Positions 52,341 through 63,813 of a stretch of DNA of 64,000 bases are shown here, piece after piece. The position numbers were made by a program, and so were the translations under genes. A model generated the notes under the pieces. It was not told where the DNA came from. It worked only from the letters and a program-made list of their open reading frames with translations, and made no database searches. The stretch is taken from contig NC_056000.1 of NCBI RefSeq assembly GCF_018446385.1, positions 33,641,511 to 33,705,510 of the forward strand. Direction: 5' to 3'. This DNA is from Zingiber officinale. Its lineage: Eukaryota; Streptophyta; Magnoliopsida; Zingiberales; Zingiberaceae. Position 1 is the first letter of the stretch, and the number at the start of each line of letters is the position of its first letter.

Positions 52341-53442
52341 AAACAAGGAAGAATAGAGATTTATTTATCAAAAATTATCCTTAAATATATTATAGATCCA
52401 TGCAAATACAATTGAGCCGACTTACGTAAAATTTAGTTCAACCTTAAAATTAAATTAGTATAATAAATGGTTTAGATTTAATAGCAACTAAAATTTTAAT
52501 CTCTATTAAATATTGTATTAACTTATCAGCGTTGTTTTTATAACTATTTCGTGAAAATAATATAATCTAATTAATGAAAATATTCTAAATTTAAGTTAAA
52601 ATTATTTAAATTTATAAAATTTAAAACTCACGCTTGCAAGTTTTTATAATTGTTAATAAAACTCAATATTTTCAATATAATGGATAAAAATCATGGGTAT
52701 TAATCAAAATTCTTAAAAACTTTTATTTCTTCCAACTAGACTGGCTATGGACAGGTAAACAGAAATAGAGCAAGTAAAACTCAATCTAGCAAAATGAAAA
52801 AAGACGTAGCGAGCTAGTATTGAGCAAGCAACACCCATACGTAGGCAAGGATGGCTAGCACAAGCACAATCAAACAAAGGGATCAACTAATCCTCAACAT
52901 GACCAATCCAATCCTATAAAATTTAAAATTTCTCACTGACCATAAACGAGAAGCATAGATGGACCATGACAAATAATCCAACGTCACAAAGTAATTCACA
53001 CTCAATGTAACTTAGATGAATTTTAAATCCTCATTAACTAGGAATCCAACCCAACCACTTACCATCACACCGTCACCCAGTGGCACAATCAAACAAAGCG
53101 GCAATCATCAAGTAGGCAAGAGACCAATAATGCAAAGCAAGCAAAGCTAGATCGACTAAGAGGTTCCATAAAACTGGAAAACTAACCACACAAACAACAA
53201 GAAATATTTAGCTTATATTTTCCTACATCTTAATATTCAAATATACCTATCGATAGACTATCACTTCATCTAAAGAGATTGGAAGCAGTTTCAGAAATGG
53301 CATGAGCAAGCAACAAAACGAAAGTTTAGTCATGGTTCCTAGAAAATATCCATCGATTCAAAACAAGACAGTTTGCAGAACTAAGGAATATTTGCACAAG
53401 GTCTAGTGGGAAAGTTTTTGTTTGCCAGTCAATTGTTAGCAT
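52341..53442. other. Intergenic DNA between the two - strand genes
   Basis: AT-rich, no gene recognised. It includes the upstream region of the unrecognised gene and the 3' UTR of the IDN2/FDM gene. Confidence 0.5.
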
Positions 53443-56400
53443 TCATCGCTTCCGCTTGTGGGTCTTCCATTGCTTCAGTATGTACTGTATTCCTTCCTGT
53501 AGCGTAGCCTTTTTGTCCTCTTTGAAGTTCCACAGCTCGGGAACAGGATATCTGCCGCTCGGATTATACTCATTCATCTCAAGTAAAGCTGTGGTTACAA
53601 CTTTGTAAATTTCTTCACCCAAATCTTCATTTAGAGCTTGTAATTTTTCATCGTCCTCTTGTATGATTTCCTGTAATCAAGCATCACCATCAATCACAAT
53701 GAGATAGTGTCAAATCGAATACAATACCTTATCTAACAGGGTATTGAATTTGAAATCTCAAAATAGTGTTGTGCTTTTGCCTCTTATTACCGACCAATAC
53801 CTACCTATCAAATCGTGCAATTATTCCATACCTTAGACTTCCCTTCCGTCGTAATAACTTTAAATGGATGCCAGCTTGGCTTCCGCAATTCCTCCTGCCA
53901 ATGTGAGCAATATAGTGCAGCATGTGACTCGGCTTCATCTTTTCCGAATTTCTGCTTGCATGTAGGTAAGAATTGTTTCACGTCAAGTTCGCCCATCCTC
54001 TTGATGCCAATAGTGGCACGCACGGTACCCATGTCTTTCAGGCCCTACACAATAGCATTAGATTTGTGAATTAAGTTCTTCAATCAAGAAACACAATGCA
54101 GAAAGATGAAAGGCATACATTAATCAGCTCTTTCCGAGCATGTTGAAGTTCGTCATTACTCTGGCGCTCTTTCACAATGAGAGTCTGGTTGAGATCCTCC
54201 AACCCTTCCATTTCTTCCACTTTTTCTCTCAGTTGCTCTGTCATCTCATCGATTTTCTTCTTCATTGCTGCATCATCCTCTCCTTCCATATGCTTCATAA
54301 TTTTAAGCTGCCCTTGCATTTGCTGTATTTCTAGTTCCAGCTTCTGCTTCTGGTCAAGTTGCCTTTCAAGATGGAGTATTTTATTCAACGCAATCTGCTT
54401 TTGCTTCTGTTACCATACAGAAAAAGCTTATCCCAACATGTAACAAGCTTAATTGAATTTTCTTGATAAAAGAGTCGATCAAAAAGAAAAATACACCTTT
54501 TGAACTTCAAGAAGCCTCAGTACTTCTTCATCAGCCTTCTTTTGTGCCATTGTTGCCAATTCAAGTGAACTATTCTTCATCGCGTTCTGCATGAAGAGGA
54601 TCAATATGTCACCACAATCATGTTATTCATTCCCATTGAAGGGCATTTAAGTTCTATGTAAGGAATACAGTAATCTTGGAATGGGAAAAAAAAGGAATAT
54701 AAATCGTTAGATTCATGATAGCAATGTACAATTTTGCAAAATGAGCTGCAATAAATTAGCAAAAACAAAATAGAATAATACCAACAGCTAACTACATTAT
54801 CCGAAATTAAAGTTTTATAATGTAGTTAAGAAATATAATCATGGTTACAACATAAGGAAATATTTAACCAGACCAAGCATATAGTCTTGACAGTAAAATG
54901 AAAGGATAACATCTTATAAAAACTGAAAAAAAAAATCCAATTATTTGGACTCTAATACATGGATAATCTCTCACCGTTGAGCAATGTCTAAGGGTCATAT
55001 AATATTATTATAGTATCACTAATATTTCTTCTAATTATATTTGTGTTCTCTCCCATATAAACCCCACACTTAAATCCTAATTCTCAAAATTGTCATCTCT
55101 GCTACACTAGTTTGTGTAGGTATTCCTTCTCAACCAGCAAACATTCTAGCACCCGAAAATGTTATAGCATCGTAAATGAAGTGACAAGCTGTAGCACCAT
55201 AGAAACATATCATGAAGACATAAATGTCCCTTAAATAACAAACTCTTAAACAACAGTAAGATGAAAATTCTAAAAAAAAATACTCTAAAGTTTATGAATC
55301 CAATAATCAAAAGCAATGGACAGAATGAATTGTATTTTCTTTTTGGGGCATCCTCTTGTAAACCATCTCAGACAGTTCAATGAAAAATATGCAGAGCATA
55401 TATCATAATTAAGCTTGATATGGATGAAATAAATATTGGTTCCTAAGGGAAAACCACTGATTATAAGCGCAAGTTCAAAAAGGCCAAATTTGTGCCAAAT
55501 AACTGTTCTGTGGCATGTTTAGGGATCATGTCAAAACTGAAAATGCTACCTTTTTCTTCTCAGCATCAAGTTTCCTTTTGTCATTATCATTCACAACAAC
55601 TAGCTTATCAAGTTGTTTGCATCTAACTTCAAGTTCATGCTTTTTGGAGTCCAACTCTGATCGTAGCTTTTCATTCTCCACAATTATCTTACGCGAATGA
55701 TCACGAGCAAGTTGCTGCATCTTTTTAATTTCTGATGGACAAAAGGTCAAATGCAAATTAAAATGATAGTTCACGATGGAAAAAAGATGAAAAGAAACAA
55801 AAAATGTCATCAATTATATCAAGGGTGAACAAACCTTCATTATAAGTATGGACTAATGAATCCCTTTCCTCCATCATTTTATCCAACGACAAAGTAGTTT
55901 CAGTATATTTGCATTTTAACTCTTGTAAATGTTTGTTTTTCACTTCAATTTCGCTAGCCAAATTTGCAACAAGCCTACTTGTTTTGCGTGATTCTTCATT
56001 AGAAAGGTCATCAACAGTTTTCAAATCTCCATTTTTCCTTAAATGATCACCAACAGGGCCAGGACTATTGTAATCATCTGCCCTTGCAATCCAACCATAA
56101 ATTTCTGATCCCCGATGTTTATTCTCTAACCAGTTTTTTTTCCCAAAATGTTCTGCTTCAAAATGATTTTCAAAAGCCATTGCATCCCTAAAACCATTCC
56201 AATCTTTTGAAAAATCCACAATGGCATTTCCTGTGTGTCCTCTGATATTCCACAAAGGATGTACTTTTAAAGGATGAAATCTGGAAAGTTGTTCCTTCAG
56301 TCTATTTCCACTTTCACCTACATAACGTCCATCCTTGCACTCAGTTGGAACATTAACAATAATTCCCATCCATGGAAAAACAAATTGCTCATTTGATTTG

Positions 56401-56729
56401 CTTTTAGAGGTCTTTGGCTGTACATCAACTGCTTGAGAGGAACCTGAGTGGTCTACCATATCTTTGTTCAAATATTTTGCCAAGGCACGATGTTTTGCCT
56501 TCACATTAGCATTCCGGTTGGATGCACCAATTCCGGTAGCATGCTGAAGCAACTCATTATATGCATAATCCTGCTTCCTTTTACCAGAACAGAATGGGCA
56601 TCGAGATGACCCATTAGTGTTTCTAACTTTGTAATGACCTTGTTGGAGACGTTTGTAAAGTTCCTCCTCGTAATCTGGAATGTCTGAATCACTTATATCA
56701 GATTCTTCTGAACTCTGATCCATTTCCAT
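53443..56729 (-). CDS. FDM-like: IDN2/FDM-family protein (factor of DNA methylation), XS-XH domains
   Basis: Exons (in transcript order) 55835-56729, 55550-55731, 54497-54586, 54119-54406, 53832-54044 and 53443-53670 join in frame to 631 codons, a normal family length. All introns are GT-AG. Domains: an acidic start; zf-XS (CPFC at 44-47 with a downstream His); the XS RNA-binding domain at about 116-230 ([11 protein letters not shown] to SPGPVGDHL); a long coiled coil at about 245-480; and a C-terminal XH domain at about 487-625 ([32 protein letters not shown]). Family members bind double-stranded RNA and form complexes that help DRM2 act in RNA-directed DNA methylation in the nucleus. ATG choice: first ATG after a 3' splice site at about 56740, followed by [11 protein letters not shown]. 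Whether it is IDN2 itself or an FDM paralogue cannot be settled here. Confidence 0.92.
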
Positions 56730-57041
56730 TCAACTGTGGCAATTGACGGTAAGAATTGGGGGACAGAAACATAGAAAAAAAGCCAAGAGAAATCAACATA
56801 TTGACAAATATAAGGAAAAGAATAAATAAAGAATTTGAAAATAGGAAACAAGATTATGATTCCAACAATTCCCCAATAATACTGTATATTAAAAAACAAA
56901 ATTAGAAATATTCCTAGTTTAACTGAGAATGGGGAGGCGCATACTGAATGGAAGCATTCAACTAGAAGTGTATGGCAAGGAAACTAATACCCTAGAAGTA
57001 GTTTTACAACTCTAATCTTCATTTTGGCCCGAAACAAAAAA

Positions 57042-57712
57042 AGAGAGTTCTAGATAACAAATCAACAGCAAATTAAACGTATGCAAAGATCAACATTTAC
57101 TCCATTAACACTAGCGATTAGTGCACAAACAAACAACTAACAGACAGTTTGCAGGATTAAGCGAGAAGCATAGGGCATGAGAGTTCTAGATAACAAATCA
57201 CCAGCAAATTAAACATATGCGAAGATCAACATTTACTCCATTAACACTAGCAATTAGCGAACAAACAAACATCTAACAGACAGTTTGCAGGATTAAGCGA
57301 GAAGAATAGGAAATGAGAGTTCTAGATAACAAATCACCAGCAAATTAAACATAGGTGAAGATTAACATTTACTCCATTAACACAAGCAATTAACACACAA
57401 ACAAACAACTAAAAAACAGTTTGCAGGATTAAGCAAGAAGCATAGGGCACGAGAGTTCTAGATAACAAATCAATAGTATGCGAAGATCAACATTTACTCT
57501 ATTAACACTAACGATTAGCGCACAAACAAACAACTAACAGACAGTTTGCAGGATTAAGCAAGAAGCATAGGGCATGAGAGTTCTAGATAACAAATCACCA
57601 GCAAATTAAACGTATGCAAAGATCAACATTTACTCCATTAACACTAGCGATTAGCGCACAAACAAACAACTAACAGATAGTTTGCAGGATTAAGCGAGAA
57701 GCATAGGGCATG
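57042..57712 (-). repeat. Five-unit 136-bp tandem array in the IDN2/FDM 5' UTR intron
   Basis: Units start at GAGAGTTCTAGATAAC: 57043, 57179, 57315, 57451 and 57576. The period is 136, with the fourth unit about 11 bp shorter. Each has TTTACTCCATTAACAC, ACAAACAAACAACTAA and CAGTTTGCAGGATTAAGC. Units are about 95% alike by eye. The array lies between the first (UTR) exon and the coding start. Confidence 0.85.
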
Positions 57713-57749
57713 GATCATATATCCGCCGGAAATGTGGAAAAAAAGATCT

Positions 57750-57973
57750 AACCCAGTGCTTTTCCCGATTCGTCCCGAACCCGATGCTCCCTTCTTCCAG
57801 TCCCGCAGATCGCGACGCTCGAAAAGACTGGTTGCCAAATAACAAGATCAAAAACATTCGCCGAAATCTTTTGAATACGAAAGAGGAATCAGGTATTAGG
57901 GTTCTAACGGAGAGAGAGGACCAGTCGCAGCGGAGAGAGTGCGCGTTTCTTGTAGCGATCAGTACGATTTATA
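57750..57973 (-). promoter_or_regulatory. 5' UTR exon and core promoter of the IDN2/FDM gene
   Basis: A GC-richer block (about 57755-57940) upstream of the coding start has no long ORF and ends with a possible donor G/GTTAGATC. On the - strand CATATAAATCG (57965-57975) is a TATA-like box about 25-35 bp before the likely transcript start. The boundaries are inferred. Confidence 0.45.
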
Positions 57974-58109
57974 TGCGTGCATGATTTTTTAGTCCTTGTT
58001 GTTTGGGTGAAAAAATAAAAAAGAACCATTATTTTTATTACGGCATTACCATCCTTATTCAATTATTATAATTTGGAAAAAAAATGCATCATTCTTTTTT
58101 TAATTCGGC

Positions 58110-58111
<2 letters not shown>

Positions 58112-58149
<38 letters not shown>

Positions 58150-58241
58150 GCCTGTAGATACCTGAGAAGTAAAATTAATTATATGTACAAATCTTGATTA
58201 AGTAAAGTACATTAATTTTCTGATATATCCTCCATCTACAT

Positions 58242-58275
<34 letters not shown>

Positions 58276-58373
58276 GCCTGTAGATACCTGAGAAGCAAAA
58301 TTAATTATATGTACAAATCTTGATTAAGTAAAGTACATTAATTTTCTGATATATCCTCCATCTACATTATTAT
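58112..58373. repeat. Duplicated ~100-bp block with two (TA)n tracts
   Basis: (TA)n at 58112-58148 and 58242-58272, each followed by the same ~100-bp sequence TTCGCCTGTAGATACCTGAG...CTACATTATTA with a single visible difference (AGT/AGC). The near identity indicates a recent tandem duplication or slippage between the TA tracts. Confidence 0.85.
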
Positions 58374-58579
58374 TATTATTTGTCACTTCTTGTAAGAAGT
58401 TGTCACTTCTTCTAATTATAATTTTGTAAATTCCTTCTTGTAATTTTCATACTAGCAACATAATTTATATTCTGAAAGTCAAAATTACATATTCTACTGA
58501 TGCGACGAGGAGATAAGGGTAGGTGGAAGGGAGGACATTTTCGTCATTTCACATATTGAGGGTTTTGGGATTTTTATGG

Positions 58580-59790
58580 AGTGGGCACTGTTCATGCAAA
58601 AAGGAGGCTCGTTTTTTCTCCTGCGCCGCCACCAAGAACTAGAGGAGGAGCTCCTTCGTCATCACCGACGCCGGTGAGGAGATCCGCCAACGACGACATC
58701 TTCGAGGCCACCTCCTCCCTTCTCCTTCAACACCGACGCCGCCTTCTCCTCTTCCTCTTCATGCCACTGCCGCCACCGCAACCGCGAGGGGCGCACGCCG
58801 CCACCCTCATTCGGCACTGCCTCGCCGGAGGCTCATATGCCTCCCTCCCTCTATCTCGTTTCTTCGCTTCCGGCCATCTCACGTAAAGGTACTGCGAGGA
58901 ACACCGACACAGCCGCCACCGCCAAGGGGACACCTCTACCTCTTCTGCTAGCGACCACGCAAGTTCGGCGAGGCCAGGTCCCTTGGCATCCCCTTGCCTT
59001 CCCTGTCCCTCATGCAGCCACCACCTCCGGCGGTAGCTAGTGGCAGCCAGCGGCAGCGGTCAACCGACCTCACAGCATTAACACTACTTCCCGTAACCTC
59101 ATCACTAGATCCGATATTCTAGTGTCCTTGCCCTTAGGTCTGACGTCGATCCAGCCTCTGATCCGTGTGTTTATGTGCTGTTGATATGATCCGACCGCCC
59201 CCGAACTACCACGGTGATCCAGCCATCGAACCGCTATTTCATTCTTGTGTCGGCCTGTGCAATACTATTATGATTGTGAGCTGTTGATATTATTTGGCCT
59301 ACGAGTTGCTACTTTGTTCCGGCCTACGTGTCGATATTATATTTCGGCCTACGTGCCGCAGTCAAATCTTGGCTTGTGTTTTACTGTTGGTCTCGGCCTA
59401 CATGTCGTCTCTCAGATCTAGGGCGCATTCGGCTTCAGACAGTCAGATTAGACTCCTCAGCTGACTCACATTCATCTACCCTTCAGGGTCGCGACAACTC
59501 AATCAGCATCGCGACCAATTCATCGATCCATCTGAGGGCGCCCCCCGGGGCCAGATTACGCCCCCGTACTCATCCTGTATTTATTTCAGTGTTCTATTAT
59601 TATTCAGCTGCTCATATATTCGTGGGATCCGCCTCGAGCATCGAGATACCAGGGACCGGGGCAACCCAATCGCGGGCTGCAGGTATTGTTGACTAGAGGA
59701 CTTCTAACGACTTGGTCAACGCAGAAGACAACTCACCATCCGGGTCATGGAGATGCAGTCAACATTTCAGACACGTCATTCCGGCAGTTT
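58580..59790 (+). other. GC-rich segment, probably part of a transposable element
   Basis: Frames are open in places (58581-58886, 58837-59040, 59328-59696), but they are low-complexity Arg/Pro/Ser/Ala-rich and match no domain I know. CGGCCTACGTG-type phrases recur at 59287, 59322, 59346 and 59395, as in some LTR or leader sequences. It is not called as a gene. Confidence 0.4.
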
Positions 59791-59911
59791 CGTCTTCTCA
59801 GATTTTGGACAGGATCACCTATGATACGCTAGACAATCTAGAAGAATTATGTGATGAATTTTCAGATACAAATCTAATATTTAAACAACTCAATACTAAG
59901 ACTACAGAAGA

Positions 59912-60553
59912 TAGAGGTGGCAATTCGGTTCGGGTTCGGGTTGACAGGTTCGGGTTGGCAGGTTGGCGGGTTGGCAAATGACAACCTGAACCCGACCTGA
60001 TTATTAATTCGGGTCAAAATATTCAACCTGAACCTGATCTGTTTATTTGCACTTGACCCGAACCCGACCCGAACCCGACCCGTTTGACCCGTTTAACCCG
60101 TTTGACCCGTTTAACCCGTTTGACCCGTTCGACCCGTTTGACCCGTTTAACCTGTTTGACCCGTTTGACCCGAATATGACCTGAATTCATTAAATAAAAT
60201 TTGTATATTTAATTAAAAATTAAAAATAACATTTATCTACACAAATTGAAAATTCATATCATAAATGATAAGCCACAGCAACATTGCAATCAATAGCATA
60301 ACATATCTCTATGTTTAGGGTTTTTAACTTTTTTAAATTTGTAATTTTAGTTTAAATTTATAATTATTTATAAACGGGTTCGTGGGTTGTAATTGGGTCA
60401 TTTCAGGTTGACCCGAACCCGACCTGTTTATCAATTGGGTCAAATGGGTCGACCCGATTTCGACCCGAACCCGAAACTACCCAACCCTAACCTGATTTTT
60501 TCGTGTTCGGTTCGGGTCGTGTTTTCGTGTCGGGTCAAAAATTACCACCCCTA
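59912..60553. mobile_element. 642-bp hAT-type MITE inside the pararetrovirus
   Basis: Ends TAGAGGTGGCAATTCGG and (inverted) TAGGGGTGGTAATTTTTG, flanked by a perfect 8-bp target duplication ACAGAAGA (59904-59911 and 60554-60561), the length typical of hAT elements. It is rich in GACCCG/CGGGTC. About a dozen 9-bp units of the form RACCCGTTT lie at 60075-60175. It has no transposase. Confidence 0.9.
60075..60175 (+). repeat. 9-bp minisatellite in the hAT MITE
   Basis: GACCCGTTT/AACCCGTTT units are repeated about 11-12 times with few changes. Confidence 0.85.
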
Positions 60554-60561
60554 ACAGAAGA

Positions 60562-61123
60562 ACTTAACTGTCCACATGAGTGGATACTCAAAATAGAAAC
60601 TGATAACATTCCTTATTTCTTTTGTAGTTATTATCCATCTTTAGATAAAAGAGGTACTTGTAAGTTATATAAGAAACAAGTCTATAATCTTTGTCTTCAA
60701 CAACTGTTCTCTATTACAATACCCATAAGCCAGCTCTCTAAGGGAGGTATTCAAAATTTTTTATTAGAAACAAGAGTCTCTGTATTAGAAACTCGTATTC
60801 ATAAATTAGAAACAGAACTAGAGACTCTGGATAAACAAATAAAAGAAAACCTTCCTCCACTTTCTTTTCAGGCTACCCTAGATAAAGGCAAAGGCTTACA
60901 ACTTACACCAGTAGATATAATAGATAGATATCTAGTCTTTATAAAAGCATCTAGTATCTGTAATACAGGAAAAACTCTAGACATTAGAGTCAAATGCCTG
61001 GTAAATATCCATGGTCATGAGTTCACACTACATGTCTTTCTAAATAGTGAAGTCACTAACTCCACAATAGATGAAAATACACTTCTTTCAGTCTTGCCAA
61101 AAACTTTTATAAAAATTGCATAA
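60562..61123 (+). pseudogene. Pararetroviral polyprotein fragment with protease-like end
   Basis: An open frame continuing the 59800-59911 segment across the MITE insertion. It contains a heptad-like coiled coil (about 60769-60840) and ends in a region with the layout of a retroviral aspartic protease. The expected Asp-Thr/Ser-Gly active site is not intact (FLNSEVTNS), so it would be inactive as read here. A stop at 61121-61123 ends the frame. No movement or coat protein was recognised. Confidence 0.55.
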
Positions 61124-61629
61124 CAACCATTACTAAGTACATAATTTGATGGCCAATAATTAGCTTACACACAATTTGTCACTAACACCCATCTGAGGTT
61201 TTATAACAACTGTGGTAAATATAGTACACCATTCCCACTCTCTAAACTTTAGATTAAACCGTTATTACATCCTAATATTCACTTAATCTTAAACTTAAAT
61301 TTTCTGGTAACACCAAATAGAGTTTTTCTTCTAACCAAGGATTATGCTCTTTTCTTTTCCTCACTCATAATATCTCCAATAGTATCAAACTATCCCTCTA
61401 TTGTTCATCCCTCAACCACCAAACCCCTCATAGAAGTCATACCTTCTGACAACACTTCATCTTGTCAATGTTTTCCTAAAAATGCATGTAAACAACCTAG
61501 TAAGCAACCACAACATAATAATAGCCAAACCTGTGCCATAGTTTTTTTCTGACCAACAAGATCCAGAAAACTAGCCTCACTTGACTGGTCAAGCCCTATA
61601 ACTGATGACACCTAGATCCCACCTGATCT

Positions 61630-62660
61630 CATACTCCCACATCAGTTACTTCAAATAATAAACACTCATAAACCCAATTTAGACTCCCTCATTTCTAGAT
61701 TAGAAAAACTAGAAATTATTGGAGACAATCCTACTAAATATTGGGGTCGAGACAAAGTCTACTGTAAACTATCAATAATTAATCTAGACCTTACAATTAA
61801 GGCTCAAGTCTTAAAATATATAAATTGGGAAACTGAAGAATGTAAAACGCATATTAATCAACTCTTAACTTTAGGAGTCATTCAAAGGTCCACATCTAGG
61901 CATCTAAGTCCAGCTTTCATAGTTAATAAAGGATCAGAACAAAAATATGACCAGTTTAGAATGGTGTTTAATTACAAAAGACTTAATGATAACTGTCAAG
62001 AAGATGATTATAAAATCTCTGACAAAGACCAACTCTTAAATAAAATCCAATACTCAAAATGGTACTCTAAATTTGACATGAAATTAGGATTTTGACAAAT
62101 CAAAATGTATCCTGAGTCCATTGAATAGACAGTCTTTTCTTGCCCTAAGGAACACTTTGAGTGGTTTGTTATGTCTTTTGGCCTTAAGGTAGCCCCTCAA
62201 ATATTCAAAAGGAAAATGAATGACATTTTTCAAGATGTTTCTTTCTTCACTTGTGTATATATAGATGATATTCTAGTTTTCTCTAAAACTAAATAAGAAC
62301 ATTATGCTCATCTTCATATTATTTTTAACCTATTTGAGAAACATGATCTGGTAATTTCTTGAAAGAAAATGACAATAGCAACTACTTATATTGATTTCCT
62401 AGAAGCTGAGATAGGTCATGGACAAATAGCCCTTCAACCTCATATCTCTGCTAAAATCCTTGTTTTTCCAAATAAAATGGAAGATACTAAAACTCTAATC
62501 CTTGTTTTTCCAAATAAAATGGAAGATACTAAAACTCTAAGAGCTTTTTTAGGACTCCTCAATTATGCAAGACCTTATTTAAAAGATATAGGAAAAATTA
62601 GCAGCCCCTTATACAATAAGACCTCCTTAACCGGACAAAAATATTTTAATCAACAAGATA
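61630..62660 (+). pseudogene. Pararetroviral reverse transcriptase / RNase H fragment, inactive
   Basis: One reading frame over about 1 kb shows RT motifs in order: a primer-grip-like LTLGVIQRS near 61865, FRMVFNYKRLN near 61955, and YIDDILVFS at 62258. FLGLLNYAR then marks the connection region. Four in-frame stops interrupt it (62093, 62126, 62294 and 62360). It ends at the CACTA junction at 62661, so most of RNase H is missing. Confidence 0.8.
62456..62539 (+). repeat. 42-bp perfect tandem duplication in the RT relic
   Basis: 62456-62497 and 62498-62539 are identical (ATCCTTGTTTTTCC...AAAACTCTA), adding 14 codons in frame between the RT and the FLGLLNYAR motif. Confidence 0.92.
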
Positions 62661-63056
62661 CACTACAACAAAAATGTTAAAAGACAACACCCCTACGACA
62701 ACGGTTTTAAGAGAAAGTGTTGCGTATTTGCTCAAAGACAACGGTTTTTGTCAAAACCGTTGTCTTTGAACTCCCATTAAATATAAAAGACAACGGTTTG
62801 GGAAAACTGTTGTCATTGAGTGATTTCTTTTTTAAATCAACAACACTTGTTATAACGATTTTCTAAATTTGATGTCTTTAAGCACTTTTTTAACGGCTAC
62901 GACAATAGTTTTGAAAAAACCGTTGTAATTGATTTTGGTCATTTTCCCCCTCGTTGTTTTGCTTTCCCTTGCTGTTTCCTTTTCGGCGCCATGGTTTCCC
63001 CTTCATGTTCCAGAACCTAAGCCATTTTTCTTTTCCTCTCCTCATATAATTTCTCC

Positions 63057-63813
63057 ACGCCTCCGCTGGATCTTCCTCCATGACGGTGTGATTGACGAAG
63101 CGTACAAGAAGGCCAAGGTTCAGCAGAGTCCCACGTGTAGGGCATTGGTATCGAGGTTGGAGCACGCGGTGATGGGTGAGTATAGCGGTGGCAGGAGGTC
63201 GTACCGGACCCGCGCCTGGATCGGCGACCGGTACCGCGAGATCTCAATCGAACTCGGGGCGAAGGAGAAGGGGAAAGAAATGTGGATGTCGATGGAGATC
63301 AACGACAAGCGGCTCTTGTTCGTGAGGCGTCTCTGGTGGAAGTTCCAAGGGAACGAGAGATCGGAGCTCGACGGAGGCTGGGTTCATGTCTCTTGGGATC
63401 TCCACAACTGGTTCCTCCAGTCTAAGGACCGTAAACCGATACCGTCAACCGCCGGCGCCCGCGACTCCGCCCCGGAAGAACTAGGGCACACCGTGTTTCT
63501 ACTTTGGTTCAAGAGCCCGTAGAAGTCAAGTCCTCAGCGAGAGGATAATTTTACCAGAAGTTCAATTTTTAGAAATTGGGTGACGGAGAGATACGATAGA
63601 AAAATGGGGCTCATTAATTGGAGCTGGAGTGGCAGTGGAGTTGTCGGCGAGCATAGAAGGCGAGGGAGGAAGAGCAGCACGCAGAAATCCAGCTACTCCT
63701 CTTCGGCTTCGTTGGCCTCGTCAGCTGGCACTTGGTCGGTGATGGAATGGGCGAGCCCAAAGGAAGTGGAGCCACAGCGAGTGCAAGGCTTCTCCCTACT
63801 TGTCTACGCCTGA
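63057..63813 (+). pseudogene. Captured DUF868-family gene fragment with an internal stop
   Basis: The frame from about 63057 encodes most of a DUF868 (PF05910) protein, a plant family of unknown function. Recognisable parts are the VIDEAYKKAKVQQSP region, the central basic strand region (WIGDRYREISIELG), WWKFQGNERSELDGGWVHVSWDLHNWF (about 63331-63411), and HTVFLLWFKSP. A TAG at 63520-63522 interrupts it, but the same frame stays open to 63813. There the typical tail appears: a Ser/Ala-rich stretch, SVMEWASPKEVEPQRVQGFS and LLVYA, then TGA. About the first 100 residues of a usual family member are missing. These genes are normally intronless. Being inside a CACTA element suggests gene capture. 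Confidence 0.75.

Larger units (their letters stand above)
59800..62660 (+). mobile_element. Endogenous plant pararetrovirus (Caulimoviridae) relic
   Basis: An old, inactive viral insertion. After removal of a nested MITE it shows, in order, an open segment of unknown function with a short coiled coil (59800-59911, continuing at 60562), a degraded aspartic-protease-like region (about 60985-61123), a decayed stretch (61124-61620), and a reverse transcriptase (about 61630-62400) with the start of RNase H. The RT carries the catalytic YIDD at 62258-62269, followed by FLGLLNYAR, which is typical of caulimovirids. In-frame stops occur at 62093, 62126, 62294 and 62360. There is also a 42-bp in-frame tandem duplication at 62456-62539. 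The right part is cut off by a CACTA element. Genus not determined. Confidence 0.8.

Noticed and set aside
54140..54443. + strand Ser/Phe-rich frames across the IDN2/FDM coiled-coil exon (also 55515-55700)
   Set aside because: They are the antisense of the exon coding for Lys/Glu-rich coiled coil.
58581..59040. Arg/Pro-rich + strand frames as a possible gene
   Set aside because: Low complexity, overlapping frames on both strands, no domain, no convincing splice structure.
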